A stretch of 64,000 nt of DNA from Pseudolabrys sp. (lineage in GTDB: Bacteria; Pseudomonadota; Alphaproteobacteria; Rhizobiales; Xanthobacteraceae). Position numbers and translations under genes: made by a program. The stretch is taken from assembly GCA_017849615.1 (NCBI GenBank), contig JAFIGS010000012.1, positions 156,761 to 220,760 of the forward strand, read 5' to 3'. Position 1 is the first letter of the stretch. Each line of letters starts with the position of its first letter. Of this stretch, positions 54,833 to 62,602 are shown in pieces. A model generated the notes under the pieces. That model did not search any database, was not told the origin of the DNA, and worked only from the letters and a program-made list of their open reading frames with translations.

Positions 54833-55283
54833 TTACCCGGGAGCGTTGACCGACTGTGCCGGGCCGTACTGGTTGTCGCTGGTCGAGCCACGCAAAGCGA
54901 AAAGCTCGACGGTCATCCAGATCGAAATGGCGAAGCAGACAATGTCCAGAAACGAGTTCAGCCCGCCGGAAAACAGCATAATTCTGAATGAGCCGTCAGA
55001 ATCGTGCTTGAACATCTGCAGCACGCTCGGCACACCCAGATACAGAAAAATATACCAGGCCGATTTGTTGTGATCGTGCAGCCGCCGCGTCATCGCTGCG
55101 AGATAAATCCACATGATAGCGATAACGATTCCTAAGCCGATCGGCGAGGGGATCAATCGGAAGTTGGACGCGATAGCGATCATCAGCATGACGGCTATTG
55201 CGACGGCCATGCCGAGCATCACGAGCAAAAAATTCGACGCGCCGCGCGCGGCCTTTGAAACTGAATAGCTTACGAAACGTCAT
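54833..55283 (-). pseudogene. DUF805 membrane protein gene, frameshifted at a T6 run
   Basis: The family-like start MTFRKLFSFKGRARRVEFF (ATG 55281-55283) is in one frame; the remaining 130 residues with three or four membrane helices (ending QYGPAQSVNAPG) are in the next. The frames meet at TTTTTT (A6 at 55227-55232). Removing one T would join them as VEFLLVMLGM. DUF805 proteins are small inner-membrane proteins of unknown function. Without a shift the main frame could start only at TTG 55228 or ATG 55219, losing the conserved N-terminus. Could be a real mutation, a sequencing error, or a slippage site. Confidence 0.75.
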
Positions 55284-55289
55284 GGCAGC

Positions 55290-55315
55290 CCCCGGCTGAC
55301 CATAGCCAGCCGGGG
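55290..55315 (-). terminator. hairpin between dapD and the DUF805 gene
   Basis: Perfect 9-bp stem CCCCGGCTG / CAGCCGGGG with an 8-nt loop. It lies 7 bp before the DUF805 start codon and includes the only G-rich ribosome site. It could be an attenuating terminator for dapD transcripts or a translation block for DUF805; no T-run follows. Confidence 0.5.
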
Positions 55316-55389
55316 TGCATGGTCAAGTTGCGTTCTTGCGCAATTCAACTGATAATTTCTGCGATAGCCGCGCTGTCCGCGCCGCGTGT

Positions 55390-56247
<858 letters not shown>

Positions 56248-56356
56248 GCGGGCCCCCGGCTTTTCTAACGAAACGGCCCGGTTTGTCGGGGTCGGGGCGG
56301 GGGATGTCAAGCCGCGCTGGAGCCGCTAGTCTTGCGGCCTCGAACAGGAGCCCGCC

Positions 56357-56980
56357 GTGACCCGCCAAGCCCTTAGCCTTGCCTCCGTCCTTGCCGCCTT
56401 GAGCCTCGCCGACCCTGCGCTGGCCCACCACGCCATGGGTGGCGGCATGCCGGCGACCCTGGCGCAGGGCCTGCTGTCAGGCCTTGCCCATCCGGTCATC
56501 GGGCTCGACCATTTCGCCGCCGTGGTGGCGGTCGGCTGCATCGCCTCGCTGCATGCCGCGGGCGTGCGGCTGGCCATCGGCTATGTCGCGGCGATGATGG
56601 CCGGCGTCGCGGTGCATCTCATGGGCGCGAGCCTGCCCGGCGCCGAACTCTGGGTCGCCGCCTCGGTGATCGCGCTCGGCCTCGTCCTCGCCACCCATCG
56701 CGACATGGGCATGCTCGCCGCCGTCGCGGCGTTCGGCGCGGTCGGTGTGCTGCACGGCTACGCGCTCGGCGAATCCATCTACGGCGCGGAGCCGACGCCG
56801 CTGGTCGCCTACCTCGCCGGCCTCGCCATCATCCAGAGCGTCATCGCGGTCGCGGCGATGAATGTCGCGCGCGTGCTCATGCGTCGCCTCGACGACGCTA
56901 TGCCGCTGCGGCTGATCGGCGCCGGTATTGCCGGCATCGGCCTCGCCATCGTCGTGCAGCAGGTCGTGCCCGCGGTCTGA
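56357..56980 (+). CDS. HupE/UreJ-family membrane protein
   Basis: 207 residues with a signal-peptide-like start and about six helices. The family pattern HPVIGLDHFAAVVAVG and the His at VLHGYALGES are present. HupE and UreJ are nickel or cobalt permeases linked to hydrogenase or urease, but neither enzyme is encoded nearby. The start is GTG at 56357 after GGAGCCCGCC. It is the first gene of the block that interrupts the dapD-HAD neighbourhood. Confidence 0.85.
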   Translation: MTRQALSLASVLAALSLADPALAHHAMGGGMPATLAQGLLSGLAHPVIGLDHFAAVVAVGCIASLHAAGVRLAIGYVAAMMAGVAVHLMGASLPGAELWVAASVIALGLVLATHRDMGMLAAVAAFGAVGVLHGYALGESIYGAEPTPLVAYLAGLAIIQSVIAVAAMNVARVLMRRLDDAMPLRLIGAGIAGIGLAIVVQQVVPAV

Positions 56981-57079
56981 CGGCCGGGTTCCACAGGCCC
57001 AGCTTTTCGTCGATCTGTGCGTTGACGCGCGCGGTGCGGGCGTTAGACCGGGTATGCCTATCCCGAGGAGACAGATGCG

Positions 57080-57967
57080 ATGGATGTTCCGAACGTCGAG
57101 CAGCTTGGCAATGAGATTTCCGTCTTCGTGACCCAGCTCACCGCCTGGGCCGCGGTTGCGCTTCCAAGCCTGATCGGCGCAGTTCTTTTGCTCATCGCCG
57201 GCTGGTGGTTCGCCGGCCGCGCCGAGCGCGGCATCCGTCGGCTCTTTGCGGTTCAGTCCCGTATCGATCCCACTTTGGGAGGCGTGGTGGCGACATTGGT
57301 GCGCTACGCCATTCTGGTGCTGGTCATCGTCGCCGTGCTCGGTCAGCTCGGCATCCAGACCACGAGCATCATCGCCGCGCTCGGCGCCGCCGGTCTCGCC
57401 ATCGGCCTCGCCATGCAGGGCACGCTGTCGAACATCGCCGCCGGCATGATGCTGCTGTGGCTGCGCCCGTTCCGTGTCGGCGACTACATCGACACCGGCA
57501 CCGTCGCCGGCACGGTGAAGGATGTCGGCCTGTTCGCCAGCGAATTGCATAGTTGGGACGGCGTCTATCTGTTCGTGCCGAACTCCGAATTGTGGAACAA
57601 GCGCATCATCAATTACTCGCGGCTGCCGACGAGGCTGGTCGATCTGAAATTCGGCGTCGCCTACGAGGACGATCCGCAGGAGGGTCAGAAGATCCTGCTC
57701 GATCTCGCCAACGGCAATCCGATGGTGCTGAAGCTGCCGTCGGAGCCGATAACCTTCGTCGACGAACTCGGCGACAGCGCCGTGGTATTGCGGCTGCGCT
57801 GCTGGGCAGCGAACGCCGATTACTGGACGGTGCGCCGCGCGCTCACCGAGCAGGGCAAGGCCGCGCTGGAAGGCGCCGGCTTCACCATCCCGTTCCCGCA
57901 GCGCCAGTTGCATTATGTCGGCAAGCCCGATGCGCCGGACCATGGCCATGGCAAGAACGCTGCCTGA
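57080..57967 (+). CDS. small-conductance mechanosensitive channel MscS
   Basis: 295 residues, the size of E. coli MscS. Three helices, then the pore helix with GAAGLAIGLAMQGTLSNIAAGMMLL (the MscS TM3 pattern) and the beta domain RPFRVGDYIDTGTVAGTVKDVGLF, closing with the C-terminal alpha-beta domain. It releases solutes on hypo-osmotic shock. Start ATG 57080 after GGAGACAG. Not obviously linked to its neighbours. Confidence 0.93.
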   Translation: MDVPNVEQLGNEISVFVTQLTAWAAVALPSLIGAVLLLIAGWWFAGRAERGIRRLFAVQSRIDPTLGGVVATLVRYAILVLVIVAVLGQLGIQTTSIIAALGAAGLAIGLAMQGTLSNIAAGMMLLWLRPFRVGDYIDTGTVAGTVKDVGLFASELHSWDGVYLFVPNSELWNKRIINYSRLPTRLVDLKFGVAYEDDPQEGQKILLDLANGNPMVLKLPSEPITFVDELGDSAVVLRLRCWAANADYWTVRRALTEQGKAALEGAGFTIPFPQRQLHYVGKPDAPDHGHGKNAA

Positions 57968-57982
57968 CGTTATGTCGTGCCG

Positions 57983-58012
57983 TTGCCGCGCGGCGCGGCG
58001 CGGCGCTATAAG
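57983..58012 (+). promoter_or_regulatory. candidate leaderless promoter of the DUF1989 gene
   Basis: TTGCCG (57983-57988), 18-bp spacer, TATAAG (58007-58012), and the ATG begins 7 bases after the -10 (58019). Transcription would start on or beside the A of the ATG, and no ribosome site exists upstream, so the mRNA is probably leaderless. The spacer holds three exact tandem CGGCG units (57991-58005). Confidence 0.55.
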
Positions 58013-58018
58013 CGACGC

Positions 58019-58672
58019 ATGCAGAACGATACGCCGATCGAAATTCCCGCGCGCCACGGCAAGGCGCTGAAGCTGAAAAAGGGTCAGGCGGTTCGCCTGA
58101 TCAACACCCACGGCACCCAGGTGGTCGATTGCTGGGCCTGGAACGCCGGCGATCTCACCGATCACATGAGCATGGAGGCGACGCGCGTCTGGCTGCAGCG
58201 CCTCAATCCCGTCGTCGGCGATACCTTCGTCACGATGAAGCGCAACCCGATCCTGACCATCGTCGAGGACACCTCGCCCGGCGTGCATGACACCTTTATG
58301 GCCGCCTGCGACAGGCACCGTTACGAGCGCCTCGGCGTCAAGGAATACCATCGCAGCTGCCTCGACAACATGTTCGAAGGCATGCGCGATCTCGGCATTG
58401 AGCCGCCGATGCCGATCCTCGCCTCGTTCAACGTGTTCATGAACATCGCGGTCGAGAGCGACGGTCGCTCGCTCAATACGGGCCCCGCGCTGACCAAACC
58501 GGGCGATTACATCACCTTGCGCGCCGATATGGACTGTTACGTCGCGTTTTCCGCCTGTCCGCAGGACATCGTGAAGATCCAGGGCGAAGCGGGTGTGCCG
58601 ATGTCCGCCCACTTCGTTGTCATGGATCGGGGTTTCCCGTCGCCGCCGCCGCGTCCGACCTGGGTCCCCTGA
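58019..58672 (+). CDS. DUF1989 (urea carboxylase-associated) family protein
   Basis: 217 residues. Family pattern GQAVRLINTHGTQVVDCWAW and SMEATRVWLQRL, followed by SPGVHDTFMAACDRHRYERLG and YHRSCLDNM. Relatives in urea-carboxylase operons are now known as carboxyguanidine deiminase subunits; stand-alone members have no fixed function. The conserved Cys and His residues suggest a metal or catalytic site. With a nitrogen-type sigma-54 promoter and amino-acid transporter directly downstream, a role with a small nitrogen compound is plausible. Confidence 0.82.
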   Translation: MQNDTPIEIPARHGKALKLKKGQAVRLINTHGTQVVDCWAWNAGDLTDHMSMEATRVWLQRLNPVVGDTFVTMKRNPILTIVEDTSPGVHDTFMAACDRHRYERLGVKEYHRSCLDNMFEGMRDLGIEPPMPILASFNVFMNIAVESDGRSLNTGPALTKPGDYITLRADMDCYVAFSACPQDIVKIQGEAGVPMSAHFVVMDRGFPSPPPRPTWVP

Positions 58673-58680
58673 ATCGCGCA

Positions 58681-58696
58681 TGGCACACCGCTTGCT
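58681..58696 (+). promoter_or_regulatory. sigma-54 (RpoN) promoter of the amino-acid ABC operon
   Basis: TGGCAC-ACCGC-TTGCT matches the sigma-54 -24/-12 consensus TGGCACG-N4-TTGCW except at the G after TGGCAC. The invariant GG (58682-58683) and GC (58694-58695) are exactly 10 bp apart. Transcription would start near 58707, giving a 35-nt leader with the ribosome site GAGGAG before the ATG at 58742. Confidence 0.8.
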
Positions 58697-58741
58697 TGAA
58701 ACTTGGGCATCTTTCGATGTCTCAAGCGAGGAGTGGTGATA

Positions 58742-59521
58742 ATGTCGTTTTTTCGTGCAGTGGCTGCCGGTTTGTTAGGCGTTGCACTGGTATCGGGTGC
58801 CGCGCGCGCGGATGCGCTCAGTGACATCCTGAAAGCCAAGGTGCTCAAGGTCGCGGTGCCGCAGGATTTCGCGCCGTTCGGCTCGGCCGGTCCCGATCTC
58901 AAGCCGCAGGGCTTCGATGTCGATATGGCCAACTACATCGCCGAGCAGCTCGGCGTGAAGGCCGAGATCATCGCCGTCACGTCGGCCAACCGCATTCCCT
59001 ATTTGCAGACCAAGAAGGCCGATCTGGTCATCTCGTCGCTAGGCAAGAACGCCGAGCGCGAAAAGGTCATCGACTTCTCGGACGCCTATGCGCCGTTCTT
59101 CTCCGGCGTGTTCGGCACCAAGGATATCGCCGTGGCCAGGATCGAGGATCTCGCCGGCAAGACCATCGGCGCCACGCGCGGCGCCATCGAGGAGCAGGAG
59201 ATCACCAAGGCCGCGCCGAAGGACACGACCATCAAGCGCTTCGAAGACAACAACGCCACCATCGCCGCCTTCGTCTCCGGTCAGGTCGATCTGATCGCCA
59301 CCGGCAACACCGTCGCCGCCGCGATCACCGAGAAGAACCCGTCGCGTCCGGCGTCCACCAAGTTCATCATGAACAACAGCCCCTGCTATGTCGGCTTCAA
59401 CAAGGACGAGCCGGCGCTGAAAGCCAAGGTGAACGAGATCATCGCCAAGGCGAAAGCCGACGGCACGCTTAACAAGTTCTCCGAGAAGTGGCTCAAGAAC
59501 CCGCTGCCGGCGGGGTTTTGA
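58742..59521 (+). CDS. polar amino-acid ABC transporter binding protein
   Basis: 259 residues, solute-binding family 3. Signal peptide (AVAAGLLGVALVSGAARA), then LKVAVPQDFAPFG and QGFDVDMANYIAEQLGVKAEII, the typical start of polar amino-acid receptors; KADLVISSLGKNAEREKVIDFS is the central hinge motif. The ligand cannot be named. It is the first gene of the sigma-54-driven operon and separated from the permease by a palindromic repeat. Confidence 0.92.
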   Translation: MSFFRAVAAGLLGVALVSGAARADALSDILKAKVLKVAVPQDFAPFGSAGPDLKPQGFDVDMANYIAEQLGVKAEIIAVTSANRIPYLQTKKADLVISSLGKNAEREKVIDFSDAYAPFFSGVFGTKDIAVARIEDLAGKTIGATRGAIEEQEITKAAPKDTTIKRFEDNNATIAAFVSGQVDLIATGNTVAAAITEKNPSRPASTKFIMNNSPCYVGFNKDEPALKAKVNEIIAKAKADGTLNKFSEKWLKNPLPAGF

Positions 59522-59547
59522 TTCGGGTATCTGGTTCGCCTTTTACT

Positions 59548-59625
59548 CCGTTCGTTCCCGCGAAGGCGGGAACCCAGTGCAGCATTAGTGGCAGACTGGG
59601 CCCCCGCTTTCGCGGGGGCGAACGG
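59548..59625. repeat. palindromic repeat, CCGTTCGTTCCCGCGAAGGCGGGAACCC type (copy 2)
   Basis: Outer arms CCGTTCG / CGAACGG, hairpins GTTCCCGC-GAAG-GCGGGAAC and GCCCCCGC-TTT-CGCGGGGGC. Homologous in plan to 39425-39495, with compensating changes in the arms. It is inside an operon, 27 bp after the binding-protein stop, and may raise the stability of the upstream message relative to the permease part. Confidence 0.85.
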
Positions 59626-59663
59626 AGAGTGTGGCGCGGACCAATGCGACAGCACAGGCTCGC

Positions 59664-60326
59664 ATGACCTACAAACTCGAATTCTCCGCGCTGCTGCCCT
59701 ATTGGGAGGACCTCGCCGCGGGGCTATGGTTCACCATTGTGCTTACCGTGCTGTCGACCGTCGTCGGCATCGCTGTCGGCACGCTGGGGGCCTCGGCGCG
59801 TACCTTCGGGCCGAAATGGCTGGCCGGCCTCGTCCGCGTCTATGTCGAACTGATCCGCAACACGCCGTTCATCGTCCAGTTGTTCTTCATCTTCTTCGGC
59901 CTGCCCGCGCTCGGCCTCAAACTGTCGGAAACCACGGCGGCCTTTCTCGCCATGGTCATCAATCTCGGCGCCTATTCGACCGAGATCATCCGCGCCGGCA
60001 TCGAGGCGGTGCCGAAAGGTCATATCGAGGCCGGCGTGTCGCTCGCCATGAGCCGGCTCGAAGTGCTGCGTCACATCGTGCTGCGCCAGGCCTTCGCCAA
60101 GATCTATCCGGCTTTGTCGTCGCAGATCATCATCGTCATGCTCGGCTCGGCGGTGGTGTCGCAGATTTCCGCGCCCGATCTGACTTACGCCGCGAACTTC
60201 ATCCAGTCGCGCAATTTCCGCGCTTTCGAGGTCTATCTCGTTGTCGCGCTTATCTATCTCGTGCTCGCCATTGTGCTGCGCTACGTCCTGCGCGTCATCG
60301 GCGACCGCTTCGTGAAGGTGGGGTAA
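59664..60326 (+). CDS. amino-acid ABC transporter permease (first)
   Basis: 220 residues, HisM-type. Five helices; the N-terminus YWEDLAAGLWFTIVLTVLS begins the domain and the EAA loop is EAGVSLAMSRLEVLRHIVLRQA. It forms the channel with the next permease. ATG 59664 fits the family; the frame is open to 59631, near the end of the repeat. Confidence 0.92.
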   Translation: MTYKLEFSALLPYWEDLAAGLWFTIVLTVLSTVVGIAVGTLGASARTFGPKWLAGLVRVYVELIRNTPFIVQLFFIFFGLPALGLKLSETTAAFLAMVINLGAYSTEIIRAGIEAVPKGHIEAGVSLAMSRLEVLRHIVLRQAFAKIYPALSSQIIIVMLGSAVVSQISAPDLTYAANFIQSRNFRAFEVYLVVALIYLVLAIVLRYVLRVIGDRFVKVG

Positions 60327-60375
60327 GCGCATGGCCCCGAAAAGTGGGAACCGGTTTTCGGACAAGGCCATGCGC
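60327..60375. repeat. 49-bp element with perfect 10-bp ends and an inner CCGAAAA/TTTTCGG hairpin
   Basis: Ends GCGCATGGCC (60327-60336) / GGCCATGCGC (60366-60375) are exact inverted copies. Inside, CCGAAAA and TTTTCGG pair around GTGGGAACCGG. The GGAACCGGTTTTCGG core is a known frequent motif in Hyphomicrobiales genomes. It fills the gap between the two permease genes and begins directly after the first permease's stop codon. Confidence 0.85.
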
Positions 60376-60392
60376 AAACAGGGCGCGAAGCC

Positions 60393-61043
60393 ATGAGCGA
60401 CTTCTCCCTCTGGATCATCGTCAAGAACCTGCTGTGGGCGACGCAGTGGACCATCCTCCTGTCGCTGATCGCCTTTGTCGGCGGCGGCATTGTCGGCCTC
60501 GTCCTGCTGTTCCTGCGCACCTCGCAGGTCAAATGGCTGGAAGTGCCGACCAAGCTCTACATCGAGTTCTTCCAGGGAACGCCGCTGCTGATGCAGCTCT
60601 TTCTGTTCTTCTTCGGCGTCGCGCTGTTCGGCATCGAGGTCTCGCCGTGGATGGCGGCGGGCCTCGCGCTCACGCTGTGGACCAGCGCCTTCCTCACCGA
60701 GATCTGGCGCGGCTGCGTCGAGGCGATTCCGAAAGGCCAGTGGGAAGCCTCCGCCAGCGTCGCCATGAACTATGTCGAGCAGATGCGCTACGTGATCCTG
60801 CCGCAGGCTATGCGCATCGCCATTGCGCCGACCGTCGGCTTCTCGGTGCAGGTCATCAAGGGCACGGCGCTGGCCTCCATCATCGGCTTCGTCGAACTGA
60901 CCAAGGCCGGCACCATGATCAACAACGCCACCTTCCGGCCCTTCCTGGTCTACGCGCTGGTGGCGCTGATCTATTTCTGTCTGTGCTTCCCGCTGTCCTG
61001 GTACGCCAAACGCCTTGAGGGGAAACTCAATGTCGCTCGTTAG
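60393..61043 (+). CDS. amino-acid ABC transporter permease (second)
   Basis: 216 residues with HisM-type permease domain: WTILLSLIAFVGGGIVGLVL, VEFFQGTPLLMQLFLFFF-type sequence (YIEFFQGTPLLMQLFLFFFG), and EAA loop EASASVAMNYVEQMRYVILPQA. Partner of the preceding permease. Its 3' end overlaps the ATPase gene by 14 bp, so the ATPase is translationally coupled. Confidence 0.92.
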   Translation: MSDFSLWIIVKNLLWATQWTILLSLIAFVGGGIVGLVLLFLRTSQVKWLEVPTKLYIEFFQGTPLLMQLFLFFFGVALFGIEVSPWMAAGLALTLWTSAFLTEIWRGCVEAIPKGQWEASASVAMNYVEQMRYVILPQAMRIAIAPTVGFSVQVIKGTALASIIGFVELTKAGTMINNATFRPFLVYALVALIYFCLCFPLSWYAKRLEGKLNVAR

Positions 61044-61758
61044 CATTCGCGACGTCCGCAAGAGCTACGGCACGGTCGAAGTGCTCAAGGGCGTGTCGCT
61101 CGAGGTCGCCAAGGGCGATGTCGTCGCCATCATCGGCCGCTCCGGCTCCGGCAAATCGACGCTGCTTCGCTGCATCAACGGGCTGGAGACCTATCAGTTC
61201 GGCGCCATCCTTGCCGACGGCATCGAGGTCGGCGGCATTCATGCCAATATGCGCGAACTGCGCCGCCATGTCGGCATGGTGTTCCAGCAGTTCAATCTGT
61301 TCCCGCATCTCACCGCCGCCGAGAACGTGATGCTGGCGCCGACGGTCGTGAACAAGACGCCGAAGAAGGAAGCGCGCGCCATCGCCGCCGAGGTGCTGGC
61401 CAAGGTCGGCCTGTCGGAGAAGATGGACGCCTATCCGAGCCAGCTCTCAGGCGGCCAGCAGCAGCGCGTTGCCATCGCCCGCTCGCTGGCGATGCGGCCC
61501 AAGGTCTTGTTGTGCGATGAAATCACATCGGCGCTCGATCCCGAACTTGTCAACGAGGTGCTGCGCGTCGTCGAGCAACTGGCGAAGGAGGGCATGACGC
61601 TCATTCTCGTCACCCACGAGATGCGCTTCGCCCGCGATGTCGGCACGAATCTCGTATTCATGCATCACGGCAAGGTGCACGAAACCGGCAAGCCGAAGGA
61701 CGTCTTCGCCGCGCCGCAGACGCCGGAGCTGCAGCAGTTCGTTGGCGGGAACGGATGA
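61030..61758 (+). CDS. amino-acid ABC transporter ATPase
   Basis: 242 residues. Walker [10 protein letters not shown] (36-44), signature [15 protein letters not shown], Walker [13 protein letters not shown] (Ile in place of the usual Pro), H-loop VTHEM. Energises the two permeases. Start ATG 61030 overlaps the permease's last 14 bp. A palindromic repeat follows the stop. Confidence 0.94.
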   Translation: MSLVSIRDVRKSYGTVEVLKGVSLEVAKGDVVAIIGRSGSGKSTLLRCINGLETYQFGAILADGIEVGGIHANMRELRRHVGMVFQQFNLFPHLTAAENVMLAPTVVNKTPKKEARAIAAEVLAKVGLSEKMDAYPSQLSGGQQQRVAIARSLAMRPKVLLCDEITSALDPELVNEVLRVVEQLAKEGMTLILVTHEMRFARDVGTNLVFMHHGKVHETGKPKDVFAAPQTPELQQFVGGNG

Positions 61759-61762
61759 GGCC

Positions 61763-61868
61763 GTCATTCCGAGGCGCGTGCGCAGCACGCGAACCCGGAA
61801 TCCATATGCCGCAGCGCTGGGGATATGGATTCCGGGTTCTCGGCCTTACGGCCTCGCCCCGGAATGAC
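61763..61868. repeat. palindromic intergenic repeat, GTCATTCCGGGG family
   Basis: 106 bp, ends GTCATTCCGAGGCGCG / GCCCCGGAATGAC. Inner hairpins GCGTGC-GCA-GCACGC, GGAATCCATA / TATGGATTCC, GAGGCC-style arms GGCC-TTA-CGGCC. Nearly the same as 44974-45079, with arm changes that keep pairing. Between the convergent ABC ATPase and HAD genes. Confidence 0.92.
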
Positions 61869-61877
61869 GGCGAGCTA

Positions 61878-62561
61878 TCAGCCGCGCACTTGCCCAAGAA
61901 AACCCGTCAGATCGTCCGTCACATGATCGACATGCGGGTCGCCGCGGCCTTCGAGCTCCCAGTCCTCGCGGAACACTTCGCGCTGGCCCGACGGCACCAC
62001 CAGCACCGTCGTCATGCCCAGCGTGTGCGGCACTTCGAGATTGCGCGACAGGTCCTCGAACATCGCCGCCTTCGTCGGATCGACGCCGTGGCGCTTGAGG
62101 AAGCGGTCATAAGTGATCGCCTTGGGCTTAGGCTCGAGATCGGCGGCGACGATGTCGAACACGTCCTCGAAATGTTTGTCGATCTCCAGCCGCTTCAAGA
62201 CGGCAGCGGCGTGCGCCACCGTGCCGTTGGTGAGGATCAGCTTGCGGCCGGGCAGTTTCTCCAGCGCGTCGCCGAGCGCCGGGTTGGGCTCGAGCGGCGA
62301 GTGGTCGATCTGGTGGACGTAATCGAGATACTCGTCGGGATTGACGCCGTGCTCGGTCATCAGCCCGCGCATCGTCGTGCCGTAGCGCTTGTAATAGTCC
62401 TTCTGGATGCGGAAGGCTTCGTCCGCCGTGATCCTGAGGAATTCGGCGACATAGGCGCGGATGCGGTCGTCGATGCGCTGCCACAGCACGTGGTGCGGAT
62501 AGAGCGTGTTGTCGAGGTCGAACACCCAGGTTTCGACCCGGGAAAAATCGCGTTTTGTCAT
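61878..62561 (-). CDS. HAD-family pyrimidine 5'-nucleotidase-like phosphatase
   Basis: 227 residues. HAD motif I VFDLDNTLY with nucleophile Asp15 and Asp17, motif II LTNGT, motif III EPKPKAITYD, and motif IV MFEDLSRNL. Members of this group dephosphorylate pyrimidine nucleotides. The ATG at 62561 has AAGGGG upstream; the open frame to 62771 crosses the start of another gene and is not family-like. Its place between argB and dapD is typical for this group of bacteria. Confidence 0.9.
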   Translation of the reverse strand: MTKRDFSRVETWVFDLDNTLYPHHVLWQRIDDRIRAYVAEFLRITADEAFRIQKDYYKRYGTTMRGLMTEHGVNPDEYLDYVHQIDHSPLEPNPALGDALEKLPGRKLILTNGTVAHAAAVLKRLEIDKHFEDVFDIVAADLEPKPKAITYDRFLKRHGVDPTKAAMFEDLSRNLEVPHTLGMTTVLVVPSGQREVFREDWELEGRGDPHVDHVTDDLTGFLGQVRG

Positions 62562-62574
62562 GCGCCCCTTCAAC

Positions 62575-62602
62575 GTCATTCCGAGACGGCGCGCAAGCGC
62601 CT
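62575..62602. repeat. half copy of the GTCATTCCGGGG repeat
   Basis: GTCATTCCGAGACGGCGCGCAAGCGCC resembles the first arm of the 102-106 bp repeats (GTCATTCCG... with GGCGC/GCGCC hairpin) but has no partner arm. It lies just upstream of the HAD gene and reaches the stop of the DUF1036 gene. Confidence 0.5.

Noticed and set aside
57968-58018. Guanidine (ykkC-type) riboswitch before the DUF1989 gene
   Set aside because: The gap is only 51 bp, GC-repeat rich, and the transcript is probably leaderless.
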